Shown: positions 14,253 through 22,261 of the stretch, one piece after another | Position numbering within the stretch: the first letter of the stretch is position 1 | How the letters are laid out: every line of letters starts with the position of its first letter | Source: an uncultured Oscillospiraceae bacterium | Lineage (GTDB): Bacteria > Bacillota > Clostridia > Oscillospirales > Oscillospiraceae | Assembly: GCA_934572445.1 (NCBI GenBank) | Contig: CAKTLD010000013.1 | Coordinates: 1-30,450, forward strand | DNA: 30,450 nt | Direction of reading: 5' to 3' | Translations under genes and position numbers: made by a program | The notes under the pieces: generated by a model | Seen by the model: the letters and a program-made list of their open reading frames with translations, nothing else | What the model was told of the DNA's origin: nothing | Database searches by the model: none

Positions 14253-16133
14253 GTGAAACAGGCAATGGAAAAGCTGGAGCATTTTTTAGCGCTGGGCGGC
14301 ACGAAAAAGGACATCACGCTGCTCGTAATCTCCGGCATCGCGCTGATCGTCAGCATTTTTGATCTCGCCCCCCTGCCGTTCGACGCCTCGTGGGTCGCGA
14401 TCATCCTCTGCGGCATCCCCATCATTTTAGAGGCCGTCATCGGCCTCGTCACGGCGTTCGACATCAAGGCGGACGTGCTCGTCTCGCTCGCGCTGATCGC
14501 GTCGGTCTGCATCGGTGAGGACTTCGCCGCGGGCGAGGTCGCGTTCATCATGCAGCTGGGCGGCCTTCTCGAAGAGCTGACCGTCGCCCGCGCCCGCGCG
14601 GGCATTGAAAAGCTCGTCCACCTGACGCCGCAGACCGCGCGCGTCATCTTTGGCGGAGAGGAGAAGACCGTCCCCGCCGAGGATGTCAAGGTCGGCGACC
14701 TGCTGCGCGTGCTGCCCGGCGAGACCATCCCCGTCGACGGCGAGATCGTATCGGGCCAAACGTCCGTGAATCAGGCTGTCATGACGGGCGAATCGCTGCC
14801 GGTCGACAAGGGCGTCGGCGACGAGGTATCCTCCGGCACGGTCAACCAGTTCGGCGCTTTTGAGATGAAGGTCACGAAGGTCGGTGAAGACAGTTCCCTC
14901 CAGCGCATGATTCGCCTCGTCCAGTCCGCCGACGCGGGCAAGGCCAAGATTGTCGGCCTTGCCGACCTCTGGGCGACATGGATCGTCGTCATCGCGCTGA
15001 CTGCCGCGGCGCTGACATGGATGATTTCCGGTGAGATCATCCGCGCGGTGACGATTTTAGTCGTCTTCTGCCCCTGTGCGCTCGTGCTGGCCACGCCGAC
15101 CGCCATCATGGCCGCCATCGGCAACGCAACGAAGCACGGCTTCCTCGTCCGCGAGGGCGACGCGCTCGAGCGCCTATCCGCCGTAAAGAAGATCACCTTC
15201 GACAAGACCGGCACGCTGACCTACGGCACGCCGAAGGTCGTTCTGGTGCACAGCGTGCTGCCCTCCCTCTCCGATAACGAACTCTACCGTCTCTGCGCCG
15301 CGGCGGAGCGCTATTCCGAGCACCCGCTCGGCAAGGCCATCACCCGCTGCTGTCAGCAGGAGACGGGCGAAGCGCCGGGCGAGGCCGAAAATTTCCAGAT
15401 GGTCCCCGGACGCGGCGTCTCCGCACAGGTAGGCGGCAAATCTATCCTCGCCGGCAACGCAGAGCTCCTTTCCGAGCACCACATCGCCATTCCCGAAGAG
15501 GCCGCTAAGGCCGCTGTTGTCCAGCTCTCGCAGGGCTGCACCGTCACCTACGCCGCCGTGGACGGCGTGTTCGCGGGCTTCCTCGCCCTGTCCGACACAA
15601 TCCGTGAGGACAGTGCCGGCATGATCGACCAGCTCTCCGCGCTTCAGGTCCAGCCCGTGCTGCTCACGGGCGACCATCAGAACGCCGCCGCGGCCATTGC
15701 CGCGCAGCTCCACATCGGCGAGGTGCACGCAAACTGCCTGCCCGAGGACAAGCTCGCCCACATCCGCGCCTATCAGGCCGCGGGCGATAAGGTCTGCATG
15801 ATCGGCGACGGCGTGAACGACGCGCCCGCGCTCAAGGCCGCCGATATCGGCATCGCGATGGGCGGTGTGGGCAGCGACATCGCCGTGGACGCCGCGGATA
15901 TCGCGCTCGTCGACGACGAGGTCAAGGAGCTGCCGCACCTCATCGCGCTCTCCAAGCGCATGATGCGCACCATCAAGCTCAACATGACGTTTTCCATGAC
16001 GCTCAATTTCATCGCCATCACGCTTGCCATCACCGGCACGCTGAACCCCGTCGTCGGCGCGCTGGTGCATAACGCGGGCAGCGTGCTTGTCATCACAAAC
16101 TCATCATTCTTACTGAAGTGGAGGAAAAAATAA
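14253..16133 (+). CDS. copA: P1B-type heavy-metal (probably copper) exporting ATPase
   Basis: This 626-residue membrane ATPase should export metal ions using ATP. Seen: actuator motif MTGES (177-181), metal-site CPC (273-275) in the sixth helix, phosphorylation site DKTGT with D317, the nucleotide-domain SEHPLGKAI, and [20 protein letters not shown]. There is no N-terminal metal-binding (HMA) domain; residues 1-20 lead straight into the helices. The last helices read [35 protein letters not shown], not the YN and MSS forms of classical Cu(I) ATPases, so metal specificity is not certain. CsoR and its operators argue for copper. I take the GTG at 14253 because AAAGGGG is nine bases upstream; the ATG at 14265 would be too far from it. 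Confidence 0.92.
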   Translation: MKQAMEKLEHFLALGGTKKDITLLVISGIALIVSIFDLAPLPFDASWVAIILCGIPIILEAVIGLVTAFDIKADVLVSLALIASVCIGEDFAAGEVAFIMQLGGLLEELTVARARAGIEKLVHLTPQTARVIFGGEEKTVPAEDVKVGDLLRVLPGETIPVDGEIVSGQTSVNQAVMTGESLPVDKGVGDEVSSGTVNQFGAFEMKVTKVGEDSSLQRMIRLVQSADAGKAKIVGLADLWATWIVVIALTAAALTWMISGEIIRAVTILVVFCPCALVLATPTAIMAAIGNATKHGFLVREGDALERLSAVKKITFDKTGTLTYGTPKVVLVHSVLPSLSDNELYRLCAAAERYSEHPLGKAITRCCQQETGEAPGEAENFQMVPGRGVSAQVGGKSILAGNAELLSEHHIAIPEEAAKAAVVQLSQGCTVTYAAVDGVFAGFLALSDTIREDSAGMIDQLSALQVQPVLLTGDHQNAAAAIAAQLHIGEVHANCLPEDKLAHIRAYQAAGDKVCMIGDGVNDAPALKAADIGIAMGGVGSDIAVDAADIALVDDEVKELPHLIALSKRMMRTIKLNMTFSMTLNFIAITLAITGTLNPVVGALVHNAGSVLVITNSSFLLKWRKK

Positions 16134-16300
16134 TGGTCATCAAGGTCATCGGTCTCATCATCGGCATTCTGGTGCTCGCCGCAGGACTCTACTACCTCAA
16201 ATCCGAGGGAAAAGACCCCGAATCGCGCAGGATCTACACGGTCATCAGCGTGATCGGCGGCATCATCGCCATCGGTATGGCACTGCTGCTGTTCCTGTAA
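16133..16300 (+). CDS. Two-helix membrane miniprotein coupled to the metal ATPase
   Basis: This is a 55-residue protein with two hydrophobic helices (about 4-26 and 39-55) joined by a charged loop, YLKSEGKDPESRRIYT. Its ATG shares one base with the ATPase stop codon (TAATG) and GGAGG lies upstream within the ATPase gene, so translation is coupled. I recognise no family. Position and topology suggest an accessory or regulatory subunit of the ATPase, analogous in principle to small proteins that bind transporters; this is inference. A terminator follows at 16320-16347, so it ends the unit. Confidence 0.8.
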   Translation: MVIKVIGLIIGILVLAAGLYYLKSEGKDPESRRIYTVISVIGGIIAIGMALLLFL

Positions 16301-16319
16301 TCAGTGGCGTTGGCTGCGG

Positions 16320-16347
16320 GCTCCATCCAGCTCCGGATGGAGCTTTT
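16320..16347 (+). terminator. Terminator of the metal ATPase operon
   Basis: GCTCCATCC (16320-16328) pairs with GGATGGAGC (16335-16343), followed by TTTT. Confidence 0.82.
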
Positions 16348-16414
16348 CCGCGCCCGATCAGTGCATCTCCCTTCACGGCGCCAGCAATGAAAAATACTGA
16401 ACACCACATTTCCA

Positions 16415-16477
16415 AAAACCTATTGACAAAGTAGGATTCAATGTGTATCATATAAACATACTTTAAAGATAGGTTTT
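16415..16477. promoter_or_regulatory. Candidate operator flanking the nifS promoter
   Basis: AAAACCTAT (16415-16423) and its exact reverse complement ATAGGTTTT (16469-16477) flank the promoter. A third half-site, GTAGG (16431-16435), makes a close CCTA/TAGG pair around the -35. The layout fits repression, for example by an Rrf2/IscR-type regulator as is usual for such operons, but none is encoded in the window and the motif identity is not confirmed. Confidence 0.5.
16423..16451 (+). promoter_or_regulatory. Promoter of the nifS-nifU-mnmA operon
   Basis: A perfect TTGACA (16423-16428) and TATCAT (16446-16451) are spaced by 17 bases, about 55 bases before the start at 16506. Confidence 0.85.
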
Positions 16478-16505
16478 GATTCCCGATATAAAGGAGCGAT
16501 ATACT

Positions 16506-17696
16506 ATGACCACTGTTTATGCAGATAACGCCGCAACGACCCAGATGAGCCGCACGGCCATCGACGCGATGCTGCCTTATATGGAAACGATTTACGGCAA
16601 CCCCTCGAGCCTGCACTCCGTCGGCCAGCGGGCAAACGAGGCATTGCAGGACGCGCGCGAGCGCATCGCCAAGTGCCTGAACGCCTCCCCGCGCGAGATC
16701 TACTTCACCTCCGGCGGCAGCGAGGCCGACAATCAGGCCATCATCTCTGCCGCACGTCTCGGCGAACGCAAGGGCAAAAAGCACATCATTTCGACCGCGT
16801 TTGAGCATCACGCCGTGCTGCACACGCTCAAGAAGCTTGAAAAAGAGGGCTTTGAGATCGAGCTTCTGCCCGTCGGTCCCATCGGCACCGTGACGGCGCA
16901 GCAGGTGAAGGATGCCATCCGCGACGATACCTGCCTCGTCACCATCATGTATGCCAACAACGAGATCGGCTCCATCCTGCCGATCACCGAGATCGGTCAG
17001 GTCTGCCACGACGCGGGCGTGCTGTTCCACACCGACGCCGTGCAGGCGGCGGGCCATGTCCACATCGACGTGAAGGCACAGCACATCGATATGCTGTCCC
17101 TTTCCGCGCATAAGTTCCACGGCCCGAAGGGCATCGGCGTTCTGTACGCGCGTCAGGGCATTTTTCTCACCAATATCATCGAGGGCGGCGCGCAGGAGCG
17201 CGGCAAGCGCGCCGGCACAGAGAACATCCCCGCCATTATGGGCATGGCCGCGGCACTTGAGGACGCCTGCGCGCACATCGACGAGAACGCGAAAAAGGTC
17301 AGCGCCCTGCGCGACCGTCTGATCGAAGGCCTCTCCAAGATCCCGCACAGCGCGCTCAACGGCGATCCCGTAAACCGCCTGCCCGGCAACGTGAGCTTCT
17401 GTTTCGAGGGCATTGAGGGCGAGAGCCTTCTTCTGCTGCTCGACGCGAAGGGCATCTGTGCCTCGTCCGGCAGCGCTTGTACGTCCGGCTCGCTCGATCC
17501 CAGCCATGTGCTGCTGGCCATCGGCCGCGTGCATGACGTGGCGCACGGCTCGCTGCGCCTGAGCCTCTGCGAGTGGAACACCGACGAGGATGTGGACCGC
17601 ATCCTTGAGGCCGTGCCCGAGGTCGTACACTATCTGCGCGATATGTCCCCGATGTGGAAAGACCTCATCAGCGGCAGAAAACAGTTCATTTTATAA
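16506..17696 (+). CDS. nifS: Cysteine desulfurase (NifS/IscS family)
   Basis: This 396-residue PLP enzyme takes sulfur from cysteine, leaving alanine, and passes it to the scaffold or MnmA. Seen: YADNAATTQ at the start, [29 protein letters not shown], the PLP lysine K203 in [10 protein letters not shown] and the persulfide cysteine C325 in [17 protein letters not shown]. The extended SGSACTSG loop is the class I (NifS/IscS) type. The ATG at 16506 follows AAAGGAG; a longer reading from 16476 lacks a ribosome site. It is the first gene of an operon with the scaffold (26-base gap) and mnmA. Confidence 0.96.
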   Translation: MTTVYADNAATTQMSRTAIDAMLPYMETIYGNPSSLHSVGQRANEALQDARERIAKCLNASPREIYFTSGGSEADNQAIISAARLGERKGKKHIISTAFEHHAVLHTLKKLEKEGFEIELLPVGPIGTVTAQQVKDAIRDDTCLVTIMYANNEIGSILPITEIGQVCHDAGVLFHTDAVQAAGHVHIDVKAQHIDMLSLSAHKFHGPKGIGVLYARQGIFLTNIIEGGAQERGKRAGTENIPAIMGMAAALEDACAHIDENAKKVSALRDRLIEGLSKIPHSALNGDPVNRLPGNVSFCFEGIEGESLLLLLDAKGICASSGSACTSGSLDPSHVLLAIGRVHDVAHGSLRLSLCEWNTDEDVDRILEAVPEVVHYLRDMSPMWKDLISGRKQFIL

Positions 17697-17722
17697 GTAA
17701 GCGCATCAAGGAGGAACAAAAG

Positions 17723-18157
17723 ATGGCTCTTTATACCGAAACCGTGATGGATCACTTCATGCACCCGCGCAACGTCGGCGAGATCGAAAACGCGGACGGC
17801 GTCGGCCAGGTCGGCAACGCCAAGTGCGGCGATATCATGAAGATGTACCTCAAGATCAACGGCGACAAGATCGACGACGTAAAGTTTGAGACCTTCGGCT
17901 GCGGCAGCGCGATCGCCTCAAGCTCCATCGCCACCGAGATGATCAAAGGCAAGACGATCGACGAAGCGCTCAAGATCACGAACAAGGACGTGGTCGACGC
18001 GCTGGGCGGTCTGCCCGCCTACAAGCTGCACTGCTCGGTGCTGGCCGAAGAGGCGTTCAAGTCCGCCATCAAGGACTATTACGACCGGAACGGCATCGCA
18101 TACGACCACAAGGAATTTCCCAACTGTGAGGACTGCGAAGCCTGCCGCATGGTCTGA
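17723..18157 (+). CDS. nifU: Iron-sulfur cluster scaffold (IscU/NifU N-terminal type)
   Basis: This 144-residue scaffold assembles Fe-S clusters from NifS-derived sulfur. The three ligand cysteines are present: C35 in NAKCGDIM with the neighbouring Asp37, C60 in FGCGSAIASSS, and C104 in KLHCSVLAEEA. The C-terminus carries an extra CxxCxxC (C135, C138, C141 in PNCEDCEACRMV), beyond the minimal E. coli IscU fold. GGAGG precedes the ATG at 17723. Its stop overlaps the mnmA start by one base (TGATG), so translation is coupled. Confidence 0.95.
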   Translation: MALYTETVMDHFMHPRNVGEIENADGVGQVGNAKCGDIMKMYLKINGDKIDDVKFETFGCGSAIASSSIATEMIKGKTIDEALKITNKDVVDALGGLPAYKLHCSVLAEEAFKSAIKDYYDRNGIAYDHKEFPNCEDCEACRMV

Positions 18158-19221
18158 TGGATAAGGTTCTCATTGCCATGAGCGGCGGCGTTGATTCCAG
18201 CGTCGCCGCTTTTCTGATGAAAGAGCAGGGCTGTGACTGCATCGGCGCAACGATGAAGCTCTTTCACAACGAAGATATCGGCGTAAAGGCCACGAAGACC
18301 TGCTGCTCGCTCGAGGATGTGGAGGATGCACGCTCGGTCGCGTTCCGCCTCGGTATCCCCTACTATGTCTTCAACTTCTCGGACGATTTCAAGGGTCAGG
18401 TCATCGACCGCTTTATCGCCGCCTACGAGCACGGCGCAACGCCGAACCCCTGCATCGACTGCAACCGCTATCTGAAATTTGAGCGGCTTTACAAACGCGC
18501 CCGTATTCTGGGCTGCAACGCCATCGTGACGGGCCACTATGCGCGCATCGTGTTTGAAAATGGGCGCTGGCTGCTCAAAAAGGCGCTCGACGAGGGCAAG
18601 GACCAGAGCTATGTGCTTTACTCGCTCACACAGGAGCAGCTGGCGCACACGCGTCTGCCGCTTGGCGAACTGCACAAGAGCGAGACCCGCCGCATCGCGG
18701 AAGAACAGGGCTTCTACAACGCCGATAAGCCGGACAGTCAGGATATCTGCTTCGTGCCGGACGGCGACTATGCGCGCTTCATCGCGCGCTATACGGGGCA
18801 CGACTGCCCCGCGGGCGACTTTGTCGATGAAGACGGCCGTGTGCTCGGCCGACACAAGGGCATCGTGCACTACACCGTCGGCCAGCGCAAGGGTCTCGGC
18901 ATCGCGGCGGATGCGCCGCTGTACGTCAAGCGCATCGACGCGGCAGAGAACCGCGTGGTACTGAGCGGAAACGACGCGCTCTTTTCCCGCGAGCTGACGG
19001 CGAACGACTTCAACTGGATCGCCTGCGACATCCCTCCGCGCGAGCTGCGCGCGGCTGCGCGCGTGCGCTATCACCAGCGTGAGCAGGCGGCGACGGTCAC
19101 AGTACTCGAAGATGGACGCGTGCATCTTGTTTTCGACGAGCCGCAGCGCGCCGTCACGCCGGGGCAGGCCGTCGTGCTCTACGACGGCGACACGGTGCTC
19201 GGCGGCGGCACGATCGAATAG
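18157..19221 (+). CDS. mnmA: tRNA-specific 2-thiouridylase MnmA
   Basis: This 354-residue enzyme thiolates U34 of tRNA-Lys, -Glu and -Gln using ATP and sulfur from the desulfurase. Seen: PP-loop SGGVDSS (9-15), NPCIDCNRYLKF with C99 and C102, TGHYAR, KDQSYVLYSL and SQDICFVP with C198, then the C-terminal beta-barrel region (VGQRKGLGI and later). C102 and C198 align with the catalytic pair of E. coli MnmA. C99 makes a CxxC where E. coli has Asp, matching what I recall as the three-cysteine, Fe-S-dependent variant. It ends the operon at a long terminator. Confidence 0.96.
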   Translation: MDKVLIAMSGGVDSSVAAFLMKEQGCDCIGATMKLFHNEDIGVKATKTCCSLEDVEDARSVAFRLGIPYYVFNFSDDFKGQVIDRFIAAYEHGATPNPCIDCNRYLKFERLYKRARILGCNAIVTGHYARIVFENGRWLLKKALDEGKDQSYVLYSLTQEQLAHTRLPLGELHKSETRRIAEEQGFYNADKPDSQDICFVPDGDYARFIARYTGHDCPAGDFVDEDGRVLGRHKGIVHYTVGQRKGLGIAADAPLYVKRIDAAENRVVLSGNDALFSRELTANDFNWIACDIPPRELRAAARVRYHQREQAATVTVLEDGRVHLVFDEPQRAVTPGQAVVLYDGDTVLGGGTIE

Positions 19222-19224
19222 GTT

Positions 19225-19270
19225 CAAAAGGCAAAGGGACTCCGCTGCCGCGGAGTCCCTTTGCCTTTTG
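19225..19270. terminator. Bidirectional terminator between mnmA and the carboxypeptidase gene
   Basis: A perfect 21-bp inverted repeat (19225-19245 with 19250-19270, loop TGCC) begins with CAAAAGGC and ends with GCCTTTTG, so both strands have a T-run at the 3' end of the stem. It lies between two converging genes. Confidence 0.92.
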
Positions 19271-19290
19271 ATTGTCTGTGAGGAGGTAAT

Positions 19291-21552
19291 TCACACAGGC
19301 ATTCTCAGGATCTGGCCGATATAAATCAGCTCAGGCGCTTTGATGGTGGCTTTATTCAGCTCATAGATCTCGGTCCAGCGGCTGCCGCTGCCGAGCTGCT
19401 TGCTGGCGATCTTCCACAGGTTGTCGCCGGAGACAACGGTATAGGTATCGCCGCTCGCGGGCTGGGTGGGCTCCTCGGGCTTTTCGGGCTGGGTGGGTTC
19501 AGCGGAAGTGCCGTTGCTCACAAGCGTCGTGCGCGGGTCGTTGCCCGTGTAGCGGTAGAGCGGGAAGTTCATGGTCGACTTATCGTAGTCGATCTGCTTG
19601 TACTGACAGAGCGTGCCGTCGTAGCCGTTGGAGTCGGTGACATCGGGCTCGCAGAGCATCGCAATGACGTTGCCCGCAACCTGATCCATCGGGAAAACGT
19701 AAGCGCCGTTGGCGAAGGTCACGTCGGCCGTGTCGCGGAGGTCAGCCTCGATGCCCTTGGCCTTGCCGTCGACCATATAGTAGCCAACATAATAGTACTG
19801 CTGGAGAGAGGCGGTCGAACCGGCATTGAGCTTGTAGTATTCAGCGCCTTGGTTATCCATGATGTAGAGGATCTTGTCGATGTTGGCCGCATCGGCGGGG
19901 ATGACATACGCGGTCGGGCGGGTGCGGCCGCGGGTGACGGTATCCTCCAGCGCAAGGGCGGTCTGCTCACCGACCTGCTCCGTGCCGTCGGCGATCTTAT
20001 ACTTCACAGTCACAGTGGTATAATCGGTCAGGGTCTTGCCGGACTTGGTCTGATAGAGGGCAATCACGTCACTCTCTTCGTAGGTCCCGCCCTTGGCGAT
20101 CAAGTCGGCGCGGGCAGCGGCGACGGTCTTGACGATCTCATCGGCGTGCTCAGCCGCATACCTGATATAGGCACCGGCGGCGACCTCCTGAGAAAAGACG
20201 CGGCGCTCGAAATTCTGGCGACCGGCGCCGATACCGCGGGTCTCGATCAGGAAGGACAGCGCGTTGTAAAGGCCGAAATAAGCACGGCCGATGGGATTAT
20301 TGACGGTGGTACCATAGTGGTTCACACGAAGGCCGGCATCCTTGGCGGCAGCAAAGGTCTCCTTGCACATTTCAAGAGCGATCTTCGTCACAGCGGGATC
20401 GTTGTTCAGGCTGGTAGCAGGGGTGGTCTCAAGGTCGTCGGCCTCGGTCATCCACTCGCTCTTTTCCATCGTCTCCCAACTCTCCATTGCGCCGTAGAGG
20501 TCAAACTCATGCGTATCAATCACAACCTCGCTCATGAACAGGCGGTAGGCAGTGTGCAGCAGTGCAAGCTCGGCCGCCTTGAGAGACATGTGATCGCGGT
20601 TCATATCAAATCCATCATAGGTCGCACGACTGAAGAGATAGGAGCCGTCGGGGTTGATGCGGGGAACGATGACGATGTTGATTTTGTCAAGCAGCGCCTT
20701 ATAGGCAGGATCGTTGACGAAGTTGTCGATCATTACGAGTGCGCCTTCACCGGCGGCGGGCTCATTGGGATGAATCTGCGCCTGATACCAAACGTTGACC
20801 TTGCCGTTGCCCTTGACGATCTTCGCAGCCTCGGCAAGTGTGGCGTTCGCGGGAATCTCAGAGGTGGTGAAGAGCGCGAGCGGCAGGTCGTACTTGTAGT
20901 TGGGGGTCGTGCCGGCAGAGTAGAGGTGCATCGCATCAGAAGCCGCATCCATTCTCCTCATAAACGCCATCAGCTCATCCTGTGAGGTGAACTCGTTGGC
21001 GGCGTGCTTGTCGGCAAAGCCGGGCGTCGTATAACCCTGCGGCGCGACAGTGAAGTGCGTATTGATCTCCTCCGGCCAAAAAACGAGCATATTATCGCGA
21101 ACATCCATCTCATAGGTGTCCGGTGCCTTTTCGGGCTTGATAGTCGGCTCATAGCCGTTGCCGCCGAGCGGGCCGCCGATGACCGTAAGCTTTTTCGCTC
21201 CGGCGGCAAGATCGGCATCCGTCACGTTGAACAGCTGCAAAATATTGTAGTAGCCTGCACCATGCACATGGTAGGAGTAGGTAGCAGCCTCGGTAATGAT
21301 GAAATTGCCGCTGCTGTCAGGCTCGATACGCTCAAGGCCGAGGTCTTCCAGCTTTTCATAGGGCATCCACAGCGTTGCGGGATATCCCTTGTAGACCTCG
21401 ATGGACAGTCCCTCGGTCGTTTTGTAGTTTACGGAATAATCAAATTCCAACTCTGCGCTTTTCTCCGCTGCGAGCGTGCTGGTCATCAACATCGTAACGA
21501 CCATCGCGAGAGTCAGCAGACAGCTCAGGGATCGCTGCATCATTTTCCTCAT
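19291..21552 (-). CDS. Secreted M14-family zinc carboxypeptidase with C-terminal LysM
   Basis: This 753-residue exported enzyme has a signal peptide to about residue 29 (TSTLAAEK). An N-terminal beta-rich region follows, then an M14 peptidase domain (about 190-480). Zinc ligands are H261 and E264 in QIHPNEPAAGE and H348 in VIDTHEFD; the catalytic Glu is E437 in FLIETRGIG, and NPDG and MNRD substrate motifs are also present. Next come a beta-rich region and a Pro/Glu linker (PTQPEKPEEPTQP). A LysM domain (about 702-753) reads YTVVSGDNLWKIASKQL and should hold the protein on peptidoglycan. M14 members include peptidases that trim cell-wall peptides, a plausible role here. The ATG follows AAGGAG. 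A divergent MerR gene and a MerR-type promoter suggest regulated expression. Confidence 0.93.
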   Translation of the reverse strand: MRKMMQRSLSCLLTLAMVVTMLMTSTLAAEKSAELEFDYSVNYKTTEGLSIEVYKGYPATLWMPYEKLEDLGLERIEPDSSGNFIITEAATYSYHVHGAGYYNILQLFNVTDADLAAGAKKLTVIGGPLGGNGYEPTIKPEKAPDTYEMDVRDNMLVFWPEEINTHFTVAPQGYTTPGFADKHAANEFTSQDELMAFMRRMDAASDAMHLYSAGTTPNYKYDLPLALFTTSEIPANATLAEAAKIVKGNGKVNVWYQAQIHPNEPAAGEGALVMIDNFVNDPAYKALLDKINIVIVPRINPDGSYLFSRATYDGFDMNRDHMSLKAAELALLHTAYRLFMSEVVIDTHEFDLYGAMESWETMEKSEWMTEADDLETTPATSLNNDPAVTKIALEMCKETFAAAKDAGLRVNHYGTTVNNPIGRAYFGLYNALSFLIETRGIGAGRQNFERRVFSQEVAAGAYIRYAAEHADEIVKTVAAARADLIAKGGTYEESDVIALYQTKSGKTLTDYTTVTVKYKIADGTEQVGEQTALALEDTVTRGRTRPTAYVIPADAANIDKILYIMDNQGAEYYKLNAGSTASLQQYYYVGYYMVDGKAKGIEADLRDTADVTFANGAYVFPMDQVAGNVIAMLCEPDVTDSNGYDGTLCQYKQIDYDKSTMNFPLYRYTGNDPRTTLVSNGTSAEPTQPEKPEEPTQPASGDTYTVVSGDNLWKIASKQLGSGSRWTEIYELNKATIKAPELIYIGQILRMPV

Positions 21553-21608
21553 AACTTCTTTTCTCCTTCTTGATAAATACCCCGAACCGGAACATCATGC
21601 ACGATCAA

Positions 21609-21624
21609 GCGGGAATTTACCCGC
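21609..21624 (-). repeat. Small inverted repeat in the carboxypeptidase leader
   Basis: GCGGG and CCCGC flank AATTTA, downstream of the minus-strand promoter. A weak hairpin in the roughly 100-base untranslated region; role unknown. Confidence 0.4.
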
Positions 21625-21633
21625 CATTTCGTG

Positions 21634-21662
21634 TTGACAACACCGATTTGGATAAGTAAACT
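21634..21662 (+). promoter_or_regulatory. merR-type regulator gene promoter
   Basis: TTGACA (21634-21639) and TAAACT (21657-21662) are 17 bases apart. The -35 is embedded in a perfect 13-bp palindrome, GTGTTGACAACAC (21631-21643). The -10 overlaps the -10 of the opposing carboxypeptidase promoter (21660-21665). Confidence 0.72.
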
Positions 21663-21690
21663 GTAACTGTTAAAGCCGCCTTTAAGTCAA
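21660..21690 (-). promoter_or_regulatory. MerR-type promoter and operator for the carboxypeptidase gene
   Basis: On the minus strand TTGACT (21685-21690) and TACAGT (21660-21665) are separated by 19 bases, the over-long spacer typical of MerR-activated promoters. A perfect dyad, TTAAAG CCGC CTTTAA (21670-21685), lies in the spacer, where MerR proteins bind. A wider inverted pair, AACTGTTAA (21665-21673) and TTAACAGTT (21711-21719), also surrounds the site. Confidence 0.75.
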
Positions 21691-21737
21691 TATGCTTTTT
21701 TGCGGTCATCTTAACAGTTTTTGAAGGTGATTTTCGT

Positions 21738-22217
21738 ATGGCTTATACAATCGGTGAGGTCGCGCGCATGATGCACATTGCGCCCTCCACCCTACGTTAC
21801 TATGAAAAGGAAGGGCTCTTGTCGCTCGGCTCCCGCTCGCAGAGCGGTCAGCGGACATGCACAGACGATGATATTGCAACACTTTCGATCATCGAGTACC
21901 TCAAATTCTGCGGTCTCCCACTCAAGGAGATCCGGACCTTTCTTCCCCTTATTCAGCCCGGCGGGGAGACGCTCAGCGCCCGCCGTGATATCCTGGCCAG
22001 GGAGCGCGACAGCGTCCGCGCGCAGATCGCGGCGCTGCAAACGAAGTTGGAACGACTGGATTTCTGCTGCTGGTACTATGAGACGGCGCAGCAGTACGGC
22101 TCGGTGCTGCCGCTGTATGAATTTTCAGAGGAGCACTTCCCGCTTGAGCACCGCAGCGTCCTGCAGGAGAGCTATCGTCTGCCGCTCACGCATGTGCGGA
22201 AAAATCTGAAATGGTAA
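21738..22217 (+). CDS. MerR-family transcriptional regulator
   Basis: This 159-residue regulator has an N-terminal winged helix (YTIGEVARMMHIAPSTLRYYEKEGLL), a second wing (LKFCGLPLKEIRTFLPLI) and a long coiled-coil dimer helix (about residues 82-113). A short C-terminal segment, CCWYYETAQQYGSVLPLYEF, follows. It lacks the C-x-C-type metal loops of CueR/MerR; the sensor part is short and aromatic, so a small organic signal or protein partner is more likely. Its gene is divergent from the secreted carboxypeptidase with overlapping promoters and a dyad at the usual MerR position, so the peptidase is the likely target. The stop codon lies inside the terminator stem. Confidence 0.93.
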   Translation: MAYTIGEVARMMHIAPSTLRYYEKEGLLSLGSRSQSGQRTCTDDDIATLSIIEYLKFCGLPLKEIRTFLPLIQPGGETLSARRDILARERDSVRAQIAALQTKLERLDFCCWYYETAQQYGSVLPLYEFSEEHFPLEHRSVLQESYRLPLTHVRKNLKW

Positions 22218-22258
22218 AAGGAAGCGGAGAAGCTGAGCCTCTCCGCTTCCTTTTACCA
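22212..22258. terminator. Bidirectional terminator after the MerR gene
   Basis: A perfect 19-bp inverted repeat (22212-22230 with 22240-22258, nine-base loop) is followed by ATTTTTA on the plus strand. It contains the MerR stop codon and lies three bases from the end of the converging gene. Confidence 0.92.
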
Positions 22259-22261
22259 TTT

